Shown: positions 49,413 through 60,260 of the stretch, piece after piece
Position numbering within the stretch: position 1 is the stretch's first letter
Layout: each line of letters begins with the position of its first letter
Assembly: GCA_902540595.1 (NCBI GenBank)
Contig: CACBNI010000006.1
Coordinates: forward strand, 16,509 to 80,508
Source: an uncultured Pelagibacteraceae bacterium
GTDB lineage: Bacteria > Pseudomonadota > Alphaproteobacteria > Pelagibacterales > Pelagibacteraceae
Reading direction: 5' to 3'
DNA: 64,000 nucleotides
Position numbers and translations under genes: made by a program
Notes under the pieces: model-generated
Told to the model about the DNA's origin: nothing
Database searches by the model: none
What the model saw: the letters and a program-made list of their open reading frames with translations, nothing else

Positions 49413-50076
49413 AATAATTCTTTTTTAAGTTTTGTTTTAAATACTCTTTATGTTTTTTTAGCTCTTGATCAGATGGTTTTACAATACCTTTGAAATAAAC
49501 AACATTGGAACTTTCTTTTTGTTTTTTTTCTTCAGTATTATTTTTAAAATCTAGTGTTGGTTCTTTTTGATCAATAAGATTTATATAAACTTTTGCTAAT
49601 AAATCACAGTCTATTAAAGCTGTGTGCTGAGTTCTTTTGGAATTATCAATCCTAAAACGTTTACAAAGAGCATCCAAACTTACCGGGGCACCAGGGAATT
49701 TATCCCTTGCTAAAATAAGTGTATCAACGATTTCATTTTCAATTTTTTTTTTACCAAATAAATTAAGTTCATTGTTTAAATGAGCTAAATCAAATTCTGC
49801 ATTGTGTATTATAAGTTTTTTATTTTTTATAAAGTCCAAAAATTCTTCACAAATCTCACTAAATTTTTTTTGTTTAGATAAGAATTCATCATTATATCCA
49901 TGAACTGCTAGAGCCTTTTCGGAGACTTTTCTTTGAGGATTTAAATAACAATGAAATTTATTTTTTGTTGGAATTAAGTCTTCTAATTCAATACATCCAA
50001 TTTCAACGACTCTGTGCCCATCTTTGACTGAGAGACCTGTTGTCTCGGTATCAAGAACTACTTCTTTCATATTCAA
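49405..50076 (-). CDS. dnaQ: DNA polymerase III epsilon subunit
   Basis: VLDTETTGLSVKDGHRVVEIGCIE; TQHTALIDCDLLAKVYINL. Confidence 0.96.
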   Translation of the reverse strand: MNMKEVVLDTETTGLSVKDGHRVVEIGCIELEDLIPTKNKFHCYLNPQRKVSEKALAVHGYNDEFLSKQKKFSEICEEFLDFIKNKKLIIHNAEFDLAHLNNELNLFGKKKIENEIVDTLILARDKFPGAPVSLDALCKRFRIDNSKRTQHTALIDCDLLAKVYINLIDQKEPTLDFKNNTEEKKQKESSNVVYFKGIVKPSDQELKKHKEYLKQNLKKNYFS

Positions 50077-50638
50077 TAGTTTTTAAAATTTTTTTAATCT
50101 CATTAGTAACAGATTTTTTGGTAAATTTATTTTTAATTATGAATCTAGATTTTTTTTTTTTATGAGCAAGTGAGAGTTGAATCTTTTTAAATTTGTTTAA
50201 TATCTTGAAATTAAAGTTTTTTCTTTTCTTTAAGTTTCTTAATATGTCGTTTTTTTTAGAGTCAACGAAAATTAAAATATCTTTTTTTTTATTTATTTTA
50301 TTTTCCAACAGTAGCGGGATATCCAAAATAATAAATTTTTTATTTCTATTTATACTTATAAAAATTCGTAACTTATTCCTTATTTCTTTATGAACTATCT
50401 TAATTATTTTCTTTAAATTTGAATTATTTGCAAGAATTGCCTTTGAAAGCTGTATTTTATCTATTGGAAAATCATAAACATAGTCAGGTAATATTTTTTT
50501 AAATTTTTTATATACCGTCCTATTCTTTTGGTACAACTTTGAAACTTCATGATCTGCATTAAAAACTGGGTATCCAAAGCTTTTAGCAACATAGCTTTTG
50601 CCTGATCCTATATCACCTAAAATCCCAATCCTTATCAT
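50051..50638 (-). CDS. coaE: dephospho-CoA kinase
   Basis: GILGDIGSGKSYVAK; FNADHEVSKLY; DIPLLLEN. Confidence 0.92.
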   Translation of the reverse strand: MIRIGILGDIGSGKSYVAKSFGYPVFNADHEVSKLYQKNRTVYKKFKKILPDYVYDFPIDKIQLSKAILANNSNLKKIIKIVHKEIRNKLRIFISINRNKKFIILDIPLLLENKINKKKDILIFVDSKKNDILRNLKKRKNFNFKILNKFKKIQLSLAHKKKKSRFIIKNKFTKKSVTNEIKKILKTIEYERSSS

Positions 50639-51429
50639 CGATCTAAAAGTTTAATTGTTTCATTGTTTATCTTGGGTTCTATACCATGCCACAACTTAAA
50701 TGCTGAATAAGCTTGGTAAATAAACATTAATTTACCATTTTCATATTTATTACCTAATTTTTTACCTATATTTAAAAAATTTGTTTCACTTGGGTTATAA
50801 ATTACATCATAAAATAACTTATTGTTACCTATGTTAGTAAAATTTAAATTTATTTTATCATCTTGGTTCAATCCTAAGCTCGTCGCATTTATAATTACAT
50901 CAAAATTTGGAACTTCTCCCCAATCAATCAATTTTATATCTTCAAAATTTTTTTTAATATCATCTGCTTTTCCTTTCGTTCTGTTGCTAACAAAAATTTC
51001 GGCTGCTTTCATTTTAATTGAGGCATAAATTATGGAAGGAACAACACCACCTGCTCCTAATATGAAAATCTTTTTTCCACTAAAATCAAAATTTATTTCT
51101 TTAATTGCTCTTTCGAAACCTTCAATGTCAGTATTGTGGCCAACCACTTTTTTGTTTTGAAGATATATTGTATTTACAGATTGTGTTTTTCTTGCATCCT
51201 CACTCAATTCATCTATATGAGGTATAATAGCATTTTTAAATGGTACGGTAATATTTGCTCCATGCATATTTTCTTTTTTAATATTCAAAATTAAATTTTC
51301 TAGTTCATTATGATTTAATTCTTTTTTTTCATAAATTGCATCTATATGATTTTGTTTAATCCAGTAATTATGTAGTTCAGGGGATAAAGAGTGTTTTATT
51401 GGGTTTCCAATTACTAAATATTTTTTCAT
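50635..51429 (-). CDS. aroE: shikimate dehydrogenase
   Basis: VIGNPIKHSLSPELHN; GANITVPFKNAI; ILGAGGVVPSI. Confidence 0.96.
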   Translation of the reverse strand: MKKYLVIGNPIKHSLSPELHNYWIKQNHIDAIYEKKELNHNELENLILNIKKENMHGANITVPFKNAIIPHIDELSEDARKTQSVNTIYLQNKKVVGHNTDIEGFERAIKEINFDFSGKKIFILGAGGVVPSIIYASIKMKAAEIFVSNRTKGKADDIKKNFEDIKLIDWGEVPNFDVIINATSLGLNQDDKINLNFTNIGNNKLFYDVIYNPSETNFLNIGKKLGNKYENGKLMFIYQAYSAFKLWHGIEPKINNETIKLLDR

Positions 51430-52013
51430 TTAATCTCTTTTAGATACTCTTTAATTTTTTTAATAGGAAGACCCATTATAGTATCTTCATCCCCAACTAT
51501 ATCTGAAAATAGTTTTCTGCCCTCACCTTCTATTTGATAAACATTGTAAGCATACAGAGCATTATCAGGAATTTTGGCTAAGTAATCTTCAAGTTCTTTA
51601 TCAGTAAAATTTCTCATTTTAAGTTTGGCTTTATCAGTATAATTCCAAATCATTGATCCATTTTTTGATATACAGACAGAACTAATTAAGTGATGCTCTC
51701 TAGCATTAAGCTTTTTTAATATTAATAATGCCTCTTTCCTGTCTTGTGGCTTGGAAATTAATTCTCCATCCAAATCGATCACACTGTCTGCACCTAACAC
51801 GATTTGTTCATAATTTTTTGAACTAACTTTATTAGCTTTTAGTTCGGCTAGATTCTTTGAAATAATTTCAGGTGAGGCTTTTTCACTTAATAAACTCTTT
51901 TTAACCATATCTTCGTCAACGTTGGATGGTTCAACATTACAAGAAATATCGTTTTTTTCTAAAATATCTTTTCTAACTTTGCTTTTAGATGCTAAAATTA
52001 TATTATTTAACAT
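51426..52013 (-). CDS. maf: Maf-like nucleotide pyrophosphatase
   Basis: ILASKSKVRKDIL; VLGADSVIDLDG. Confidence 0.93.
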   Translation of the reverse strand: MLNNIILASKSKVRKDILEKNDISCNVEPSNVDEDMVKKSLLSEKASPEIISKNLAELKANKVSSKNYEQIVLGADSVIDLDGELISKPQDRKEALLILKKLNAREHHLISSVCISKNGSMIWNYTDKAKLKMRNFTDKELEDYLAKIPDNALYAYNVYQIEGEGRKLFSDIVGDEDTIMGLPIKKIKEYLKEIK

Positions 52014-52830
52014 TATTAGAGTAAATTTCGTGTATCTTTATAATAGATGCAGCCGTTTCTTCTACTGATTTCCTAGTAACATCGATGACAGGCCACTTAT
52101 ATTTTTGAAATGTCTTTTTTGCTTTTAAAACCTCATCCTTAATATTATCTAAATTAGTATATTCTGTATTCTCCTTTTCCTTGAGAGAATTCATTCTGTT
52201 TTTTCTTAAATCGGCTAATCTTTCGGGTTCGGTGCTTAAACCAACAACACAAGTAAAGTGAGGATCTTTTTTTAACTTCTCGGGTAATGAATTTTCATTA
52301 ACTAACGGTATATTTGAGGTTCTAAAGCCTTTATTTGCAAGATAAATAGAAGTTGGAGTTTTGCTGGTTCTGCTAACTCCTACTAAAACTATATCTGATT
52401 TATCAATATCATTTAATAAATTACCATCGTCATGATTCATTGTAAATTGAATAGCTTCTATTCTGTCATAATATTCTTCATTTAAAATGTGTTGGCCACT
52501 TGGTTCATGTGAAGCTTTTTGATTTAGAATTTTTGAGAAGTTTAAAATAAGATTACCTAAAACACCAAAACAAGGAATTTTTTTATCACCGCTAGTGTTT
52601 GCTAAATACTTTGCGAGATTATTATCAACAATTGTATACAAAATTATTGGGTTGTTGTTTGTTTGCGCATCTTCTAAAATTTTTAAAATTTGATTTTCTG
52701 TTCTTGTGAAAGAATAAGAGTGAATTTTATATTCAATATTTTTAAACTGTGCCTTCAACGCTAAAAATATTCTCTCTAAAGTCTCACCAGTAGAATCCGA
52801 AATTAGATATATTTGATATGTATTAACCAT
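52003..52830 (-). CDS. pyruvate, phosphate dikinase regulatory protein (DUF299/RP001 homologue)
   Basis: YLISDSTGETLERI; ASHEPSGQHILNEEYYDRIEAIQFTMNHDDG; VGVSRTSKTPTSIYLANKG. Confidence 0.94.
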   Translation of the reverse strand: MVNTYQIYLISDSTGETLERIFLALKAQFKNIEYKIHSYSFTRTENQILKILEDAQTNNNPIILYTIVDNNLAKYLANTSGDKKIPCFGVLGNLILNFSKILNQKASHEPSGQHILNEEYYDRIEAIQFTMNHDDGNLLNDIDKSDIVLVGVSRTSKTPTSIYLANKGFRTSNIPLVNENSLPEKLKKDPHFTCVVGLSTEPERLADLRKNRMNSLKEKENTEYTNLDNIKDEVLKAKKTFQKYKWPVIDVTRKSVEETAASIIKIHEIYSNNVK

Positions 52831-53100
52831 GGATATATTGTTAATAAATTTGTATTATTTTAATAAAATTACTCAATTTAATTTTTGTTCGTTTAACCCT
52901 GTAAAATAAGGGTTTTATTAACATTAATAATAAATTCAATCTAACTATACATAAATGTTAATAAAGATCAAAAAGTGTTCATTTTTGTAAGTTTTATTTA
53001 ATTATAGATGTGGTTAAAACGTTAATATAATGATTAAAATAAACAGTCATCATAATTCACAGGACATAATACTAATACTATAATTATATATAATTTTAAT
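52831..53100. promoter_or_regulatory. putative chromosomal replication origin region (oriC)
   Basis: Divergent RP001-homologue/hemE intergenic, the oriC location described for Caulobacter and Rickettsia; three copies of TGTTAATAAA, 12-bp inverted repeat, DnaA-box-like TGTGGTTAA. Confidence 0.6.
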
Positions 53101-54102
53101 ATGACACCGCTACATGAAGTAATAATAAATAATAAAACAACTATTAATCCAGTCTGGATAATGAGACAAGCTGGAAGGTATTTACCAGAATTTAGAGAGA
53201 TAAGAAAAGAAAATCCAAATTTTATCGAATTGTGCTTAAATCACAAATTATCTTCAGAAATAACGCTTCAACCTATCAAAAGGTTTGATTTTGATGCTGC
53301 AATTATATTTTCAGATATTTTGATGTTACCGTATGGATTAAATCAGAAGGTTGATTTTAAAAAAAATTTTGGACCAACTCTTGGCAACTTAGATATAAAA
53401 TCAATGTCCAAGATAGATGAAATAGACTTTGTTGAAAAAATTTATCCAGTTTATAAAGCTATAAAGTCTGTGAGTTTAGAAATGAATTCTAAAAATAAAA
53501 ATACGATCGGCTTTGTCGGAGCACCTTGGACTTTACTCGTTTATATGATTAATCAACAATCTCCAAAAAAAAATGTTAAAAAAGATTTTTTCAAAGATGA
53601 CTTTTTAATAAACAGAATTTTATTATTAATTGAAAAGTTTCTTAAAATTCACATCAAACATCAAATTGAAAACGGTGCTAATGTTATACAAATTTTTGAT
53701 AGCTGGGTAGGATTGTTAGAAGAAAGGGATTATCCAAATTATATTTATACACCAACCTTAAACTTAGTTGATTACGTAAAATCATTAAATGTACCCGTCA
53801 TATGTTTTCCAAGAGAAATTAGAAATTATAAAGAATTTGTAGAGATAGTTAAGCCCGATGCAATAAATATTGATTATAATGTAGATCCTTTAATGATATG
53901 TAAAAATATAAAAATCCCCGTTCAAGGGGGCTTGGATCCAAAAATTTTGTTAACAGATAAAGAAAATCTAAAAAAAGAGACTCTGAAGTATCTAAATATA
54001 TTCAAAGATCATCCGTATATTTTTAATCTTGGTCATGGGATACTGCCAGAGACAAATCCAGATATGGTTGAATTTTTAATAAAAACAGTAAGAGATTATT
54101 AA
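53101..54102 (+). CDS. hemE: uroporphyrinogen decarboxylase
   Basis: PVWIMRQAGRYLPEFRE; FSDILMLPYG. Confidence 0.97.
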   Translation: MTPLHEVIINNKTTINPVWIMRQAGRYLPEFREIRKENPNFIELCLNHKLSSEITLQPIKRFDFDAAIIFSDILMLPYGLNQKVDFKKNFGPTLGNLDIKSMSKIDEIDFVEKIYPVYKAIKSVSLEMNSKNKNTIGFVGAPWTLLVYMINQQSPKKNVKKDFFKDDFLINRILLLIEKFLKIHIKHQIENGANVIQIFDSWVGLLEERDYPNYIYTPTLNLVDYVKSLNVPVICFPREIRNYKEFVEIVKPDAINIDYNVDPLMICKNIKIPVQGGLDPKILLTDKENLKKETLKYLNIFKDHPYIFNLGHGILPETNPDMVEFLIKTVRDY

Positions 54103-55101
54103 ATGGAACTTGATAATAGTCACCCCCCTATTAAATTTGGAAAAACAGGTGTTCTTATAGTTAATTTAGGCACTCCTGATTCAACAGATTGGCTTGATAT
54201 TAGAAAGTATTTAAAGGAGTTTTTGTCGGACAAGAGAGTTATTGAAGTAAATCCCATAATTTGGCAATTCATTTTAAACGTATTTATATTAACTTTCAGG
54301 CCATCCAAGACAGCAAAGGCTTATAAAGAAATTTGGATGAAAGAAGAAAATATGTCTCCACTTTTATATTATACTAAAATGCAAAGTAAAAAAATTTCTA
54401 GTTCTATATCGACAGAAAATTTAATTATAGATTTTGCTATGAGATATGGAAATCCTAGTATTAAGAGTAAAATTTATAAACTTCAAGAACAGGGATGTGA
54501 AAATTTAGTTATACTCCCGCTGTATCCGCAATACGCCGCAGCAACAACCGCAACAGTATGTGATGAAGTTTATAGAACTTTAATGCAAATGAGATGGCAA
54601 CCTTCTTTAAAAATTATTCCTCATTATGAGTCTGACTCGCTCTATATAGATGCATTGGTTAAATCTATTAATAAAAAAATAAATGAAATAAATTGGAAAC
54701 CAGATGTAATAATTGCCTCATATCACGGCATACCCAAAAAATATTTCGATAAAGGTGACCCATATCATTGTTACTGTCATAAAACGACAAGACTAATTTC
54801 TGAAAAATTTAATTCTATAGAAATCAAAACAACGTTCCAATCCAGATTTGGACCACAAGAGTGGTTACAGCCTTACACAGATAAAACCTTAGAAAGTCTA
54901 CCAAAAGAAGGAAAAAAAAATATCCTTACAATTTGCCCTGGCTTTGCGTCAGACTGTGTAGAAACTTTAGAGGAAATTTTAATTCAAGGTAAGGAAAGTT
55001 TTTTAAGTTCAGGGGGTGAAAACTTTGATATGATTCCGTGTTTAAATGATAACGATGATCATATAACTTTACTGAAATCTTTAATTGACAAAAATATTTA
55101 A
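54103..55101 (+). CDS. hemH: ferrochelatase
   Basis: VLIVNLGTPDS; LYPQYAAATTATV; SYHGIPKKY. Confidence 0.97.
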   Translation: MELDNSHPPIKFGKTGVLIVNLGTPDSTDWLDIRKYLKEFLSDKRVIEVNPIIWQFILNVFILTFRPSKTAKAYKEIWMKEENMSPLLYYTKMQSKKISSSISTENLIIDFAMRYGNPSIKSKIYKLQEQGCENLVILPLYPQYAAATTATVCDEVYRTLMQMRWQPSLKIIPHYESDSLYIDALVKSINKKINEINWKPDVIIASYHGIPKKYFDKGDPYHCYCHKTTRLISEKFNSIEIKTTFQSRFGPQEWLQPYTDKTLESLPKEGKKNILTICPGFASDCVETLEEILIQGKESFLSSGGENFDMIPCLNDNDDHITLLKSLIDKNI

Positions 55102-55104
55102 AAG

Positions 55105-55539
55105 ATGAATTCTTATCTTCTTTTCAAATCTCTGCACTTAATTGCAGTTATTTCGTGGATGGCTGGTCTTTTGTACTTACCAAGAATTTTCGTCTATCAC
55201 ACAGAAAATAATTCTGAGGAAAAAGTTTCAGAAATTTTTAAAGTGATGGAGAAGAAACTATATTTTTACATAATGACGCCTGCAATGACACTATCCTGGT
55301 TGTTTGGACTCCTACTTATTCATAGCATCGGGTTTCAACAGCTTGTTCAAACTTGGATGTTATTAAAGCTTTTATTAGTAGCAATTCTTACTCTTTATCA
55401 TTTTTACCTTGGTAAATTACTTGGCCAATTTAAAACTAACAATAACCATCATTCACATAAGTTTTATCGCTATATAAACGAAATACCCACAATATTGCTG
55501 ATTTTAATTATATTTGTTGTTATTTTTAAGCCAATCTAG
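55105..55539 (+). CDS. hemJ: protoporphyrinogen oxidase HemJ (UPF0093)
   Basis: KSLHLIAVISWMAGLLYLPRIFVYH. Confidence 0.93.
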   Translation: MNSYLLFKSLHLIAVISWMAGLLYLPRIFVYHTENNSEEKVSEIFKVMEKKLYFYIMTPAMTLSWLFGLLLIHSIGFQQLVQTWMLLKLLLVAILTLYHFYLGKLLGQFKTNNNHHSHKFYRYINEIPTILLILIIFVVIFKPI

Positions 55540-55611
55540 GGTTGAAAAAAAATTTATAGCATATATATTATCTTCACTCACAATTGATAAGTCCTTATCA
55601 AAAACTAAATC

Positions 55612-56880
55612 ATGAACATTCAAGAATTAAAACTAAAATCATCCGAACAACTTATTACTCAAGCAGAAGAACTCGGAATTGAAAATGCAAGCACCTTAAG
55701 GAAGCAAGAAATTCTTTTTGCAATTTTAAAAAAGGTTGCTGAAAAAGAAGAAATTACAGGAGTGGGTGTTTTGCAATTATTACAAGATGGATTTGGTTTT
55801 TTAAGAGCGATGGAATCAAATTATTTACCAGGCCCAGATGATATATACGTAAGCCCAAGTCAAATCAGAAAATTTGGATTGAGAACAGGTGATACTGTGG
55901 AAGGTCCAGTAAGAGCGCCTAAAGAAGGTGAAAGATATTTTGCGTTACTACAAGTTAGTAAAATTAATTTTGAAGAGCCAGAAAAAACGAGACATAAAAT
56001 AGCTTTTGACAATCTAACACCCCTTTACCCCGATAAGCAGTTAGTGATGGAAGTTGAAACTACTAAGATAGAAAAAAAAGCAGACTTAACTCCAAGATTA
56101 ATTGATTTAGTTAGCCCAATCGGAAAAGGGCAAAGGTCAATTATTATCTCCCCTCCTAAAGCTGGAAAAACTATGATTTTACAAAGTATTGCAAACTCAA
56201 TCGCAAAAAATTATCCTGAATGTTATTTAATTGTATTACTGATAGATGAACGCCCTGAAGAAGTAACCGATATGCAAAGAACTGTAAACGGAGAAGTAAT
56301 AAGTTCAACTTTTGATGAACCCGCTCAAAGACATGTTGCTGTAGCTGAAATGGTTATTGAAAAAGCAAAGAGATTAACAGAACATAAAAAAGACGTTGTG
56401 ATACTTTTAGACTCAATTACAAGATTGGGAAGAGCTTACAATGCAGTTATCCCAAGCTCAGGAAAAGTTTTAACAGGTGGTGTCGATGCGAATGCACTTC
56501 AAAGACCGAAAAGATTTTTTGGTGCAGCAAGAAATATTGAAGAAGGAGGTTCTTTAACAATTATCTCAACAGCTTTAATTGATACAGGAAGTAGAATGGA
56601 CGAAGTAATTTTTGAGGAATTCAAAGGAACTGGTAATAGCGAAACAGTTCTAGATAGAAAAATTGCGGATAAAAGAATTTACCCAGCAATCGATATAACT
56701 AAGTCTGGCACAAGAAGAGAAGAATTATTATTTGATAAAAATGATCTTCAAAAAATGAATGTCCTAAGAAGAATTATAGCACCTATGGGAACTATGGATG
56801 CTATAGAGTTTATAAATTCAAAATTAAAAGAAACAAAAAATAATTCAGAGTTTTTTAATTCTATGAATAAGCCAGCATAA
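55612..56880 (+). CDS. rho: transcription termination factor Rho
   Basis: [48 protein letters not shown]. Confidence 0.98.
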   Translation: MNIQELKLKSSEQLITQAEELGIENASTLRKQEILFAILKKVAEKEEITGVGVLQLLQDGFGFLRAMESNYLPGPDDIYVSPSQIRKFGLRTGDTVEGPVRAPKEGERYFALLQVSKINFEEPEKTRHKIAFDNLTPLYPDKQLVMEVETTKIEKKADLTPRLIDLVSPIGKGQRSIIISPPKAGKTMILQSIANSIAKNYPECYLIVLLIDERPEEVTDMQRTVNGEVISSTFDEPAQRHVAVAEMVIEKAKRLTEHKKDVVILLDSITRLGRAYNAVIPSSGKVLTGGVDANALQRPKRFFGAARNIEEGGSLTIISTALIDTGSRMDEVIFEEFKGTGNSETVLDRKIADKRIYPAIDITKSGTRREELLFDKNDLQKMNVLRRIIAPMGTMDAIEFINSKLKETKNNSEFFNSMNKPA

Positions 56881-56939
56881 TATTTTATTATTACAATTAA
56901 AGTTTTACAGGTACCTTGATTTGAAGTTATAATCTTCAG

Positions 56940-58271
56940 ATGACAATTTATGCTTTATCAAGTGGCCCTGGTGTATCTGGTATTGCTGTTATAAGAATTT
57001 CAGGACCGGAAACCTCTAAAGCTATTAAATTATTAACTGGTGAAAAAGTTCCAAAACCAAGGTTAGCAACTCTTAGAAAAATCAATAAAATCAACACTTC
57101 TGAGCTAATTGATGAGGGCATAATACTATGGTTTCCTGGACCTGAGAGCTACACAGGTGAAGATATGGCTGAAATACAAGTGCATGGAAGCAAAGCTGTA
57201 ATTGATGCTCTTCACACGTCTATTTCAAATATTGAAAATTGCCGACTAGCAGAGCCGGGCGAGTTTACAAAACTTGCATTTCAAAATGGAAAAATAAATT
57301 TACTTAAAGCAGAGAGTGTTGCGGATTTGATTTCTTCTGAAACAGAAATTCAAAGACAGCAAGCAATAAAAATTATGAACGGAAAATCTGCAGATCAATT
57401 TAATCTTTTAAGAGAAAAACTTTTAAAAATTTTATCACATGTTGAAGCTAAAATAGATTTTCCAGATGAAGATTTACCTAATGATATTTTAAAAGAAATT
57501 AAAAAAAGTTCTGATGATGTTTTGGTAAATATTGAAAAAATTTTGAATGATCAAAAAGTTGGAGAAAGAATTAGAGAAGGTTTTAAAATTGCAATTCTTG
57601 GACCTACCAATGCAGGTAAATCTAGTCTTCTAAATCATCTATCAAATAGAGATGTTGCAATAGTTTCAGAGATTGCAGGAACAACAAGAGATGTAATCGA
57701 AACTCATCTTAACATAGATGGGTATCCAGTAATTGTTTCTGACACTGCTGGGATAAGAGAGTCTAAAAATGAAATTGAAAAGAAAGGTATTAAATTATCT
57801 TTAAATAGAGCAGAAGAAGCTGATTTAAAATTAATTGTTGTTGATGCCAAAAACATTGATTTTACTGGTGTTTTGAAGGACTTGTTAGATCAAAATGCAA
57901 TTTTGGTAATAAATAAATCAGATCTTTTAAAGGGAGATATTAATCCAGAGATTAAAAAATTAAATCACGTATTAATTTCAATTAAAGAAAATTTAAACAT
58001 TGATGAATTAATTTTAAAAATTAAAAATAAATTAAAAAATAAATTTATAACAAGTGATGATATTATAATTACCAGAGAACGACATAGACAGCATCTTGAA
58101 CAATGTTTAGAATATCTTAAAAGCTTTAATAAAAAAAGTGAAGTTGAGGACTTTGATAAAGCTGCAGAAGACTTAAGATTAGCCACTAGACATCTTGGCA
58201 TGATTGTTGGAAAAGTCGACGTTGAGGAGATATTAGGTAGTATTTTCAATGATTTTTGTGTAGGTAAATAA
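56940..58271 (+). CDS. mnmE: tRNA modification GTPase MnmE
   Basis: GPTNAGKSSLLN; TAGIRES; C-terminal FCVGK. Confidence 0.97.
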   Translation: MTIYALSSGPGVSGIAVIRISGPETSKAIKLLTGEKVPKPRLATLRKINKINTSELIDEGIILWFPGPESYTGEDMAEIQVHGSKAVIDALHTSISNIENCRLAEPGEFTKLAFQNGKINLLKAESVADLISSETEIQRQQAIKIMNGKSADQFNLLREKLLKILSHVEAKIDFPDEDLPNDILKEIKKSSDDVLVNIEKILNDQKVGERIREGFKIAILGPTNAGKSSLLNHLSNRDVAIVSEIAGTTRDVIETHLNIDGYPVIVSDTAGIRESKNEIEKKGIKLSLNRAEEADLKLIVVDAKNIDFTGVLKDLLDQNAILVINKSDLLKGDINPEIKKLNHVLISIKENLNIDELILKIKNKLKNKFITSDDIIITRERHRQHLEQCLEYLKSFNKKSEVEDFDKAAEDLRLATRHLGMIVGKVDVEEILGSIFNDFCVGK

Positions 58272-58388
58272 TACACTGTTTTCCTCGTTTTTAAGGCCCT
58301 ATTTACTAAAAAATGTTGATAATTAAAGCTTATTTAAGCAAAACTATACGTGCCTTGTAAATATAATAATCAGTTATAAGTTTAGCTT

Positions 58389-60260
58389 ATGAAAAATGAT
58401 TTATCATTCGATGTCGTAGTAATAGGTGGTGGTCATGCAGGCTGTGAAGCAGCTGCAGCTTCTGCAAGACTAGGTGTTAATACTGCTTTGTTTACTCACA
58501 AGATAGAAACTATTGGTGAGATGTCATGTAACCCAGCAATAGGGGGTTTGGGCAAAGGTCATTTGGTAAGAGAAATAGATGCTCTTGATGGTATTATGGG
58601 TGAGGTTGCGGATAAATCGGGTATTCAATTTAGATTATTAAATAGAAGTAGAGGTCCAGCAGTAAGAGGACCAAGAACTCAATCCGACAGATCATTATAT
58701 CGTAAACATATGCAAGAAAAACTTGCAAACTATTGTAATTTAACAATTTTTTCTGATCCCGTAATGAAGTTTATTTTTGAAAAAAATACAATAAATGGTT
58801 TTATAACTAAAGAAGGCAAAAAGGTTTTATGTTCTAAGCTAATACTCACAACGGGCACTTTTTTAAATGGTTTGATACATATAGGCGATGAAAGAACACC
58901 GGCTGGAAGGTATGACGAGAAACCTTCAACAGGATTAAGTGAACAATTAGAAAAATATAATTTTAAGATTGGAAGATTAAAAACAGGAACTCCTCCCCGA
59001 CTTGATTCAAGAACAATTAATTATGAAAATTTGGAAGAACAGTCTGCAGATGATGATCCTTATTTTTTTTCTTTCTTAACTAAAAAAAATATTAACAAAC
59101 AAGTTTCATGTCGTATGACTTACACTAACGATAAGGTACATAAAATTATTGAAAAAAATTTATCTAAGAGTGCTATGTACTCTGGTAGTATAAAAGGTGT
59201 TGGACCTAGATATTGCCCATCTATTGAGGACAAGATAGTAAAATTTGCTGATAAGGGCCGGCACCAGATATTTTTAGAGCCTGAAGGGCTAAATGACCAC
59301 ACAATTTACCCAAATGGTATCTCAACATCACTTCCAGCAGTTGTGCAGCAAGAAATATGTAATAATATCATAGGTTTAGAGAATGTAATTATCATAAGAC
59401 CAGGATATGCTATAGAATATGACTACATAGATCCAAGAGAGCTTTTTTTAACACTTGAGACCAAGAAGATTAGCAATCTTTACCTTGCCGGTCAGATTAA
59501 TGGAACAACAGGTTACGAAGAAGCGGCAGCTCAGGGTCTTATAGCTGGAATAAATGCTGCTCTATCTTTTAAAAAGTCTGAACCTTTTATTCTCGATAGA
59601 TCTGACGCTTATATAGGAGTAATGATCGATGATTTAGTGACCAAGGGTGTGGCTGAACCATATAGAATGTTTACATCAAGAGCTGAATATAGATTAAGCC
59701 TGAGATCTGATAATGCAGATCAAAGATTAACTGCAAAAGGAATAGAAATTGGATTAATCGGTGATGTGAGAAAAGTTCTTTATTTAGATAAATTCAACAA
59801 AATTAAACAAATTAATGTAAGAATGGGTCAATCAACCATATCGCCAAATAAAGCTGGAGAATTTGGTGTAAAAATTGCAAAAGACGGTGTTTTAAGATCT
59901 TCAAGTGAAATATTAACTCAAAAAGGAGTTGATATGAATAAAATTAGAGAAATATGGCCTGATATACCTTTTTTTAGCAATGAAATAGACGAGCAGGTCG
60001 AAATAAATGCTCATTACAGAGGTTATTTGAAAAAGCAAAAAGCTGATATTTTGGCCTTTAAAAGAGATGAAAACCTTATAATACCAGAAAAAACTAATTA
60101 TGATAAGCTCTCAGGTCTGTCAAACGAGGTAAAGTCAAAGTTTAAAGAAGTTAAACCCAAAACTTTGGGGCAAGCCTTAAGAATTGACGGAATTACTCCT
60201 GCAGCTGTATATATTTTGTTGTCATATGTAAAAAGAAAGTCTATTAAGCATATAGCTTAA
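58389..60260 (+). CDS. mnmG: tRNA uridine 5-carboxymethylaminomethyl modification enzyme MnmG
   Basis: [36 protein letters not shown]. Confidence 0.98.
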   Translation: MKNDLSFDVVVIGGGHAGCEAAAASARLGVNTALFTHKIETIGEMSCNPAIGGLGKGHLVREIDALDGIMGEVADKSGIQFRLLNRSRGPAVRGPRTQSDRSLYRKHMQEKLANYCNLTIFSDPVMKFIFEKNTINGFITKEGKKVLCSKLILTTGTFLNGLIHIGDERTPAGRYDEKPSTGLSEQLEKYNFKIGRLKTGTPPRLDSRTINYENLEEQSADDDPYFFSFLTKKNINKQVSCRMTYTNDKVHKIIEKNLSKSAMYSGSIKGVGPRYCPSIEDKIVKFADKGRHQIFLEPEGLNDHTIYPNGISTSLPAVVQQEICNNIIGLENVIIIRPGYAIEYDYIDPRELFLTLETKKISNLYLAGQINGTTGYEEAAAQGLIAGINAALSFKKSEPFILDRSDAYIGVMIDDLVTKGVAEPYRMFTSRAEYRLSLRSDNADQRLTAKGIEIGLIGDVRKVLYLDKFNKIKQINVRMGQSTISPNKAGEFGVKIAKDGVLRSSSEILTQKGVDMNKIREIWPDIPFFSNEIDEQVEINAHYRGYLKKQKADILAFKRDENLIIPEKTNYDKLSGLSNEVKSKFKEVKPKTLGQALRIDGITPAAVYILLSYVKRKSIKHIA

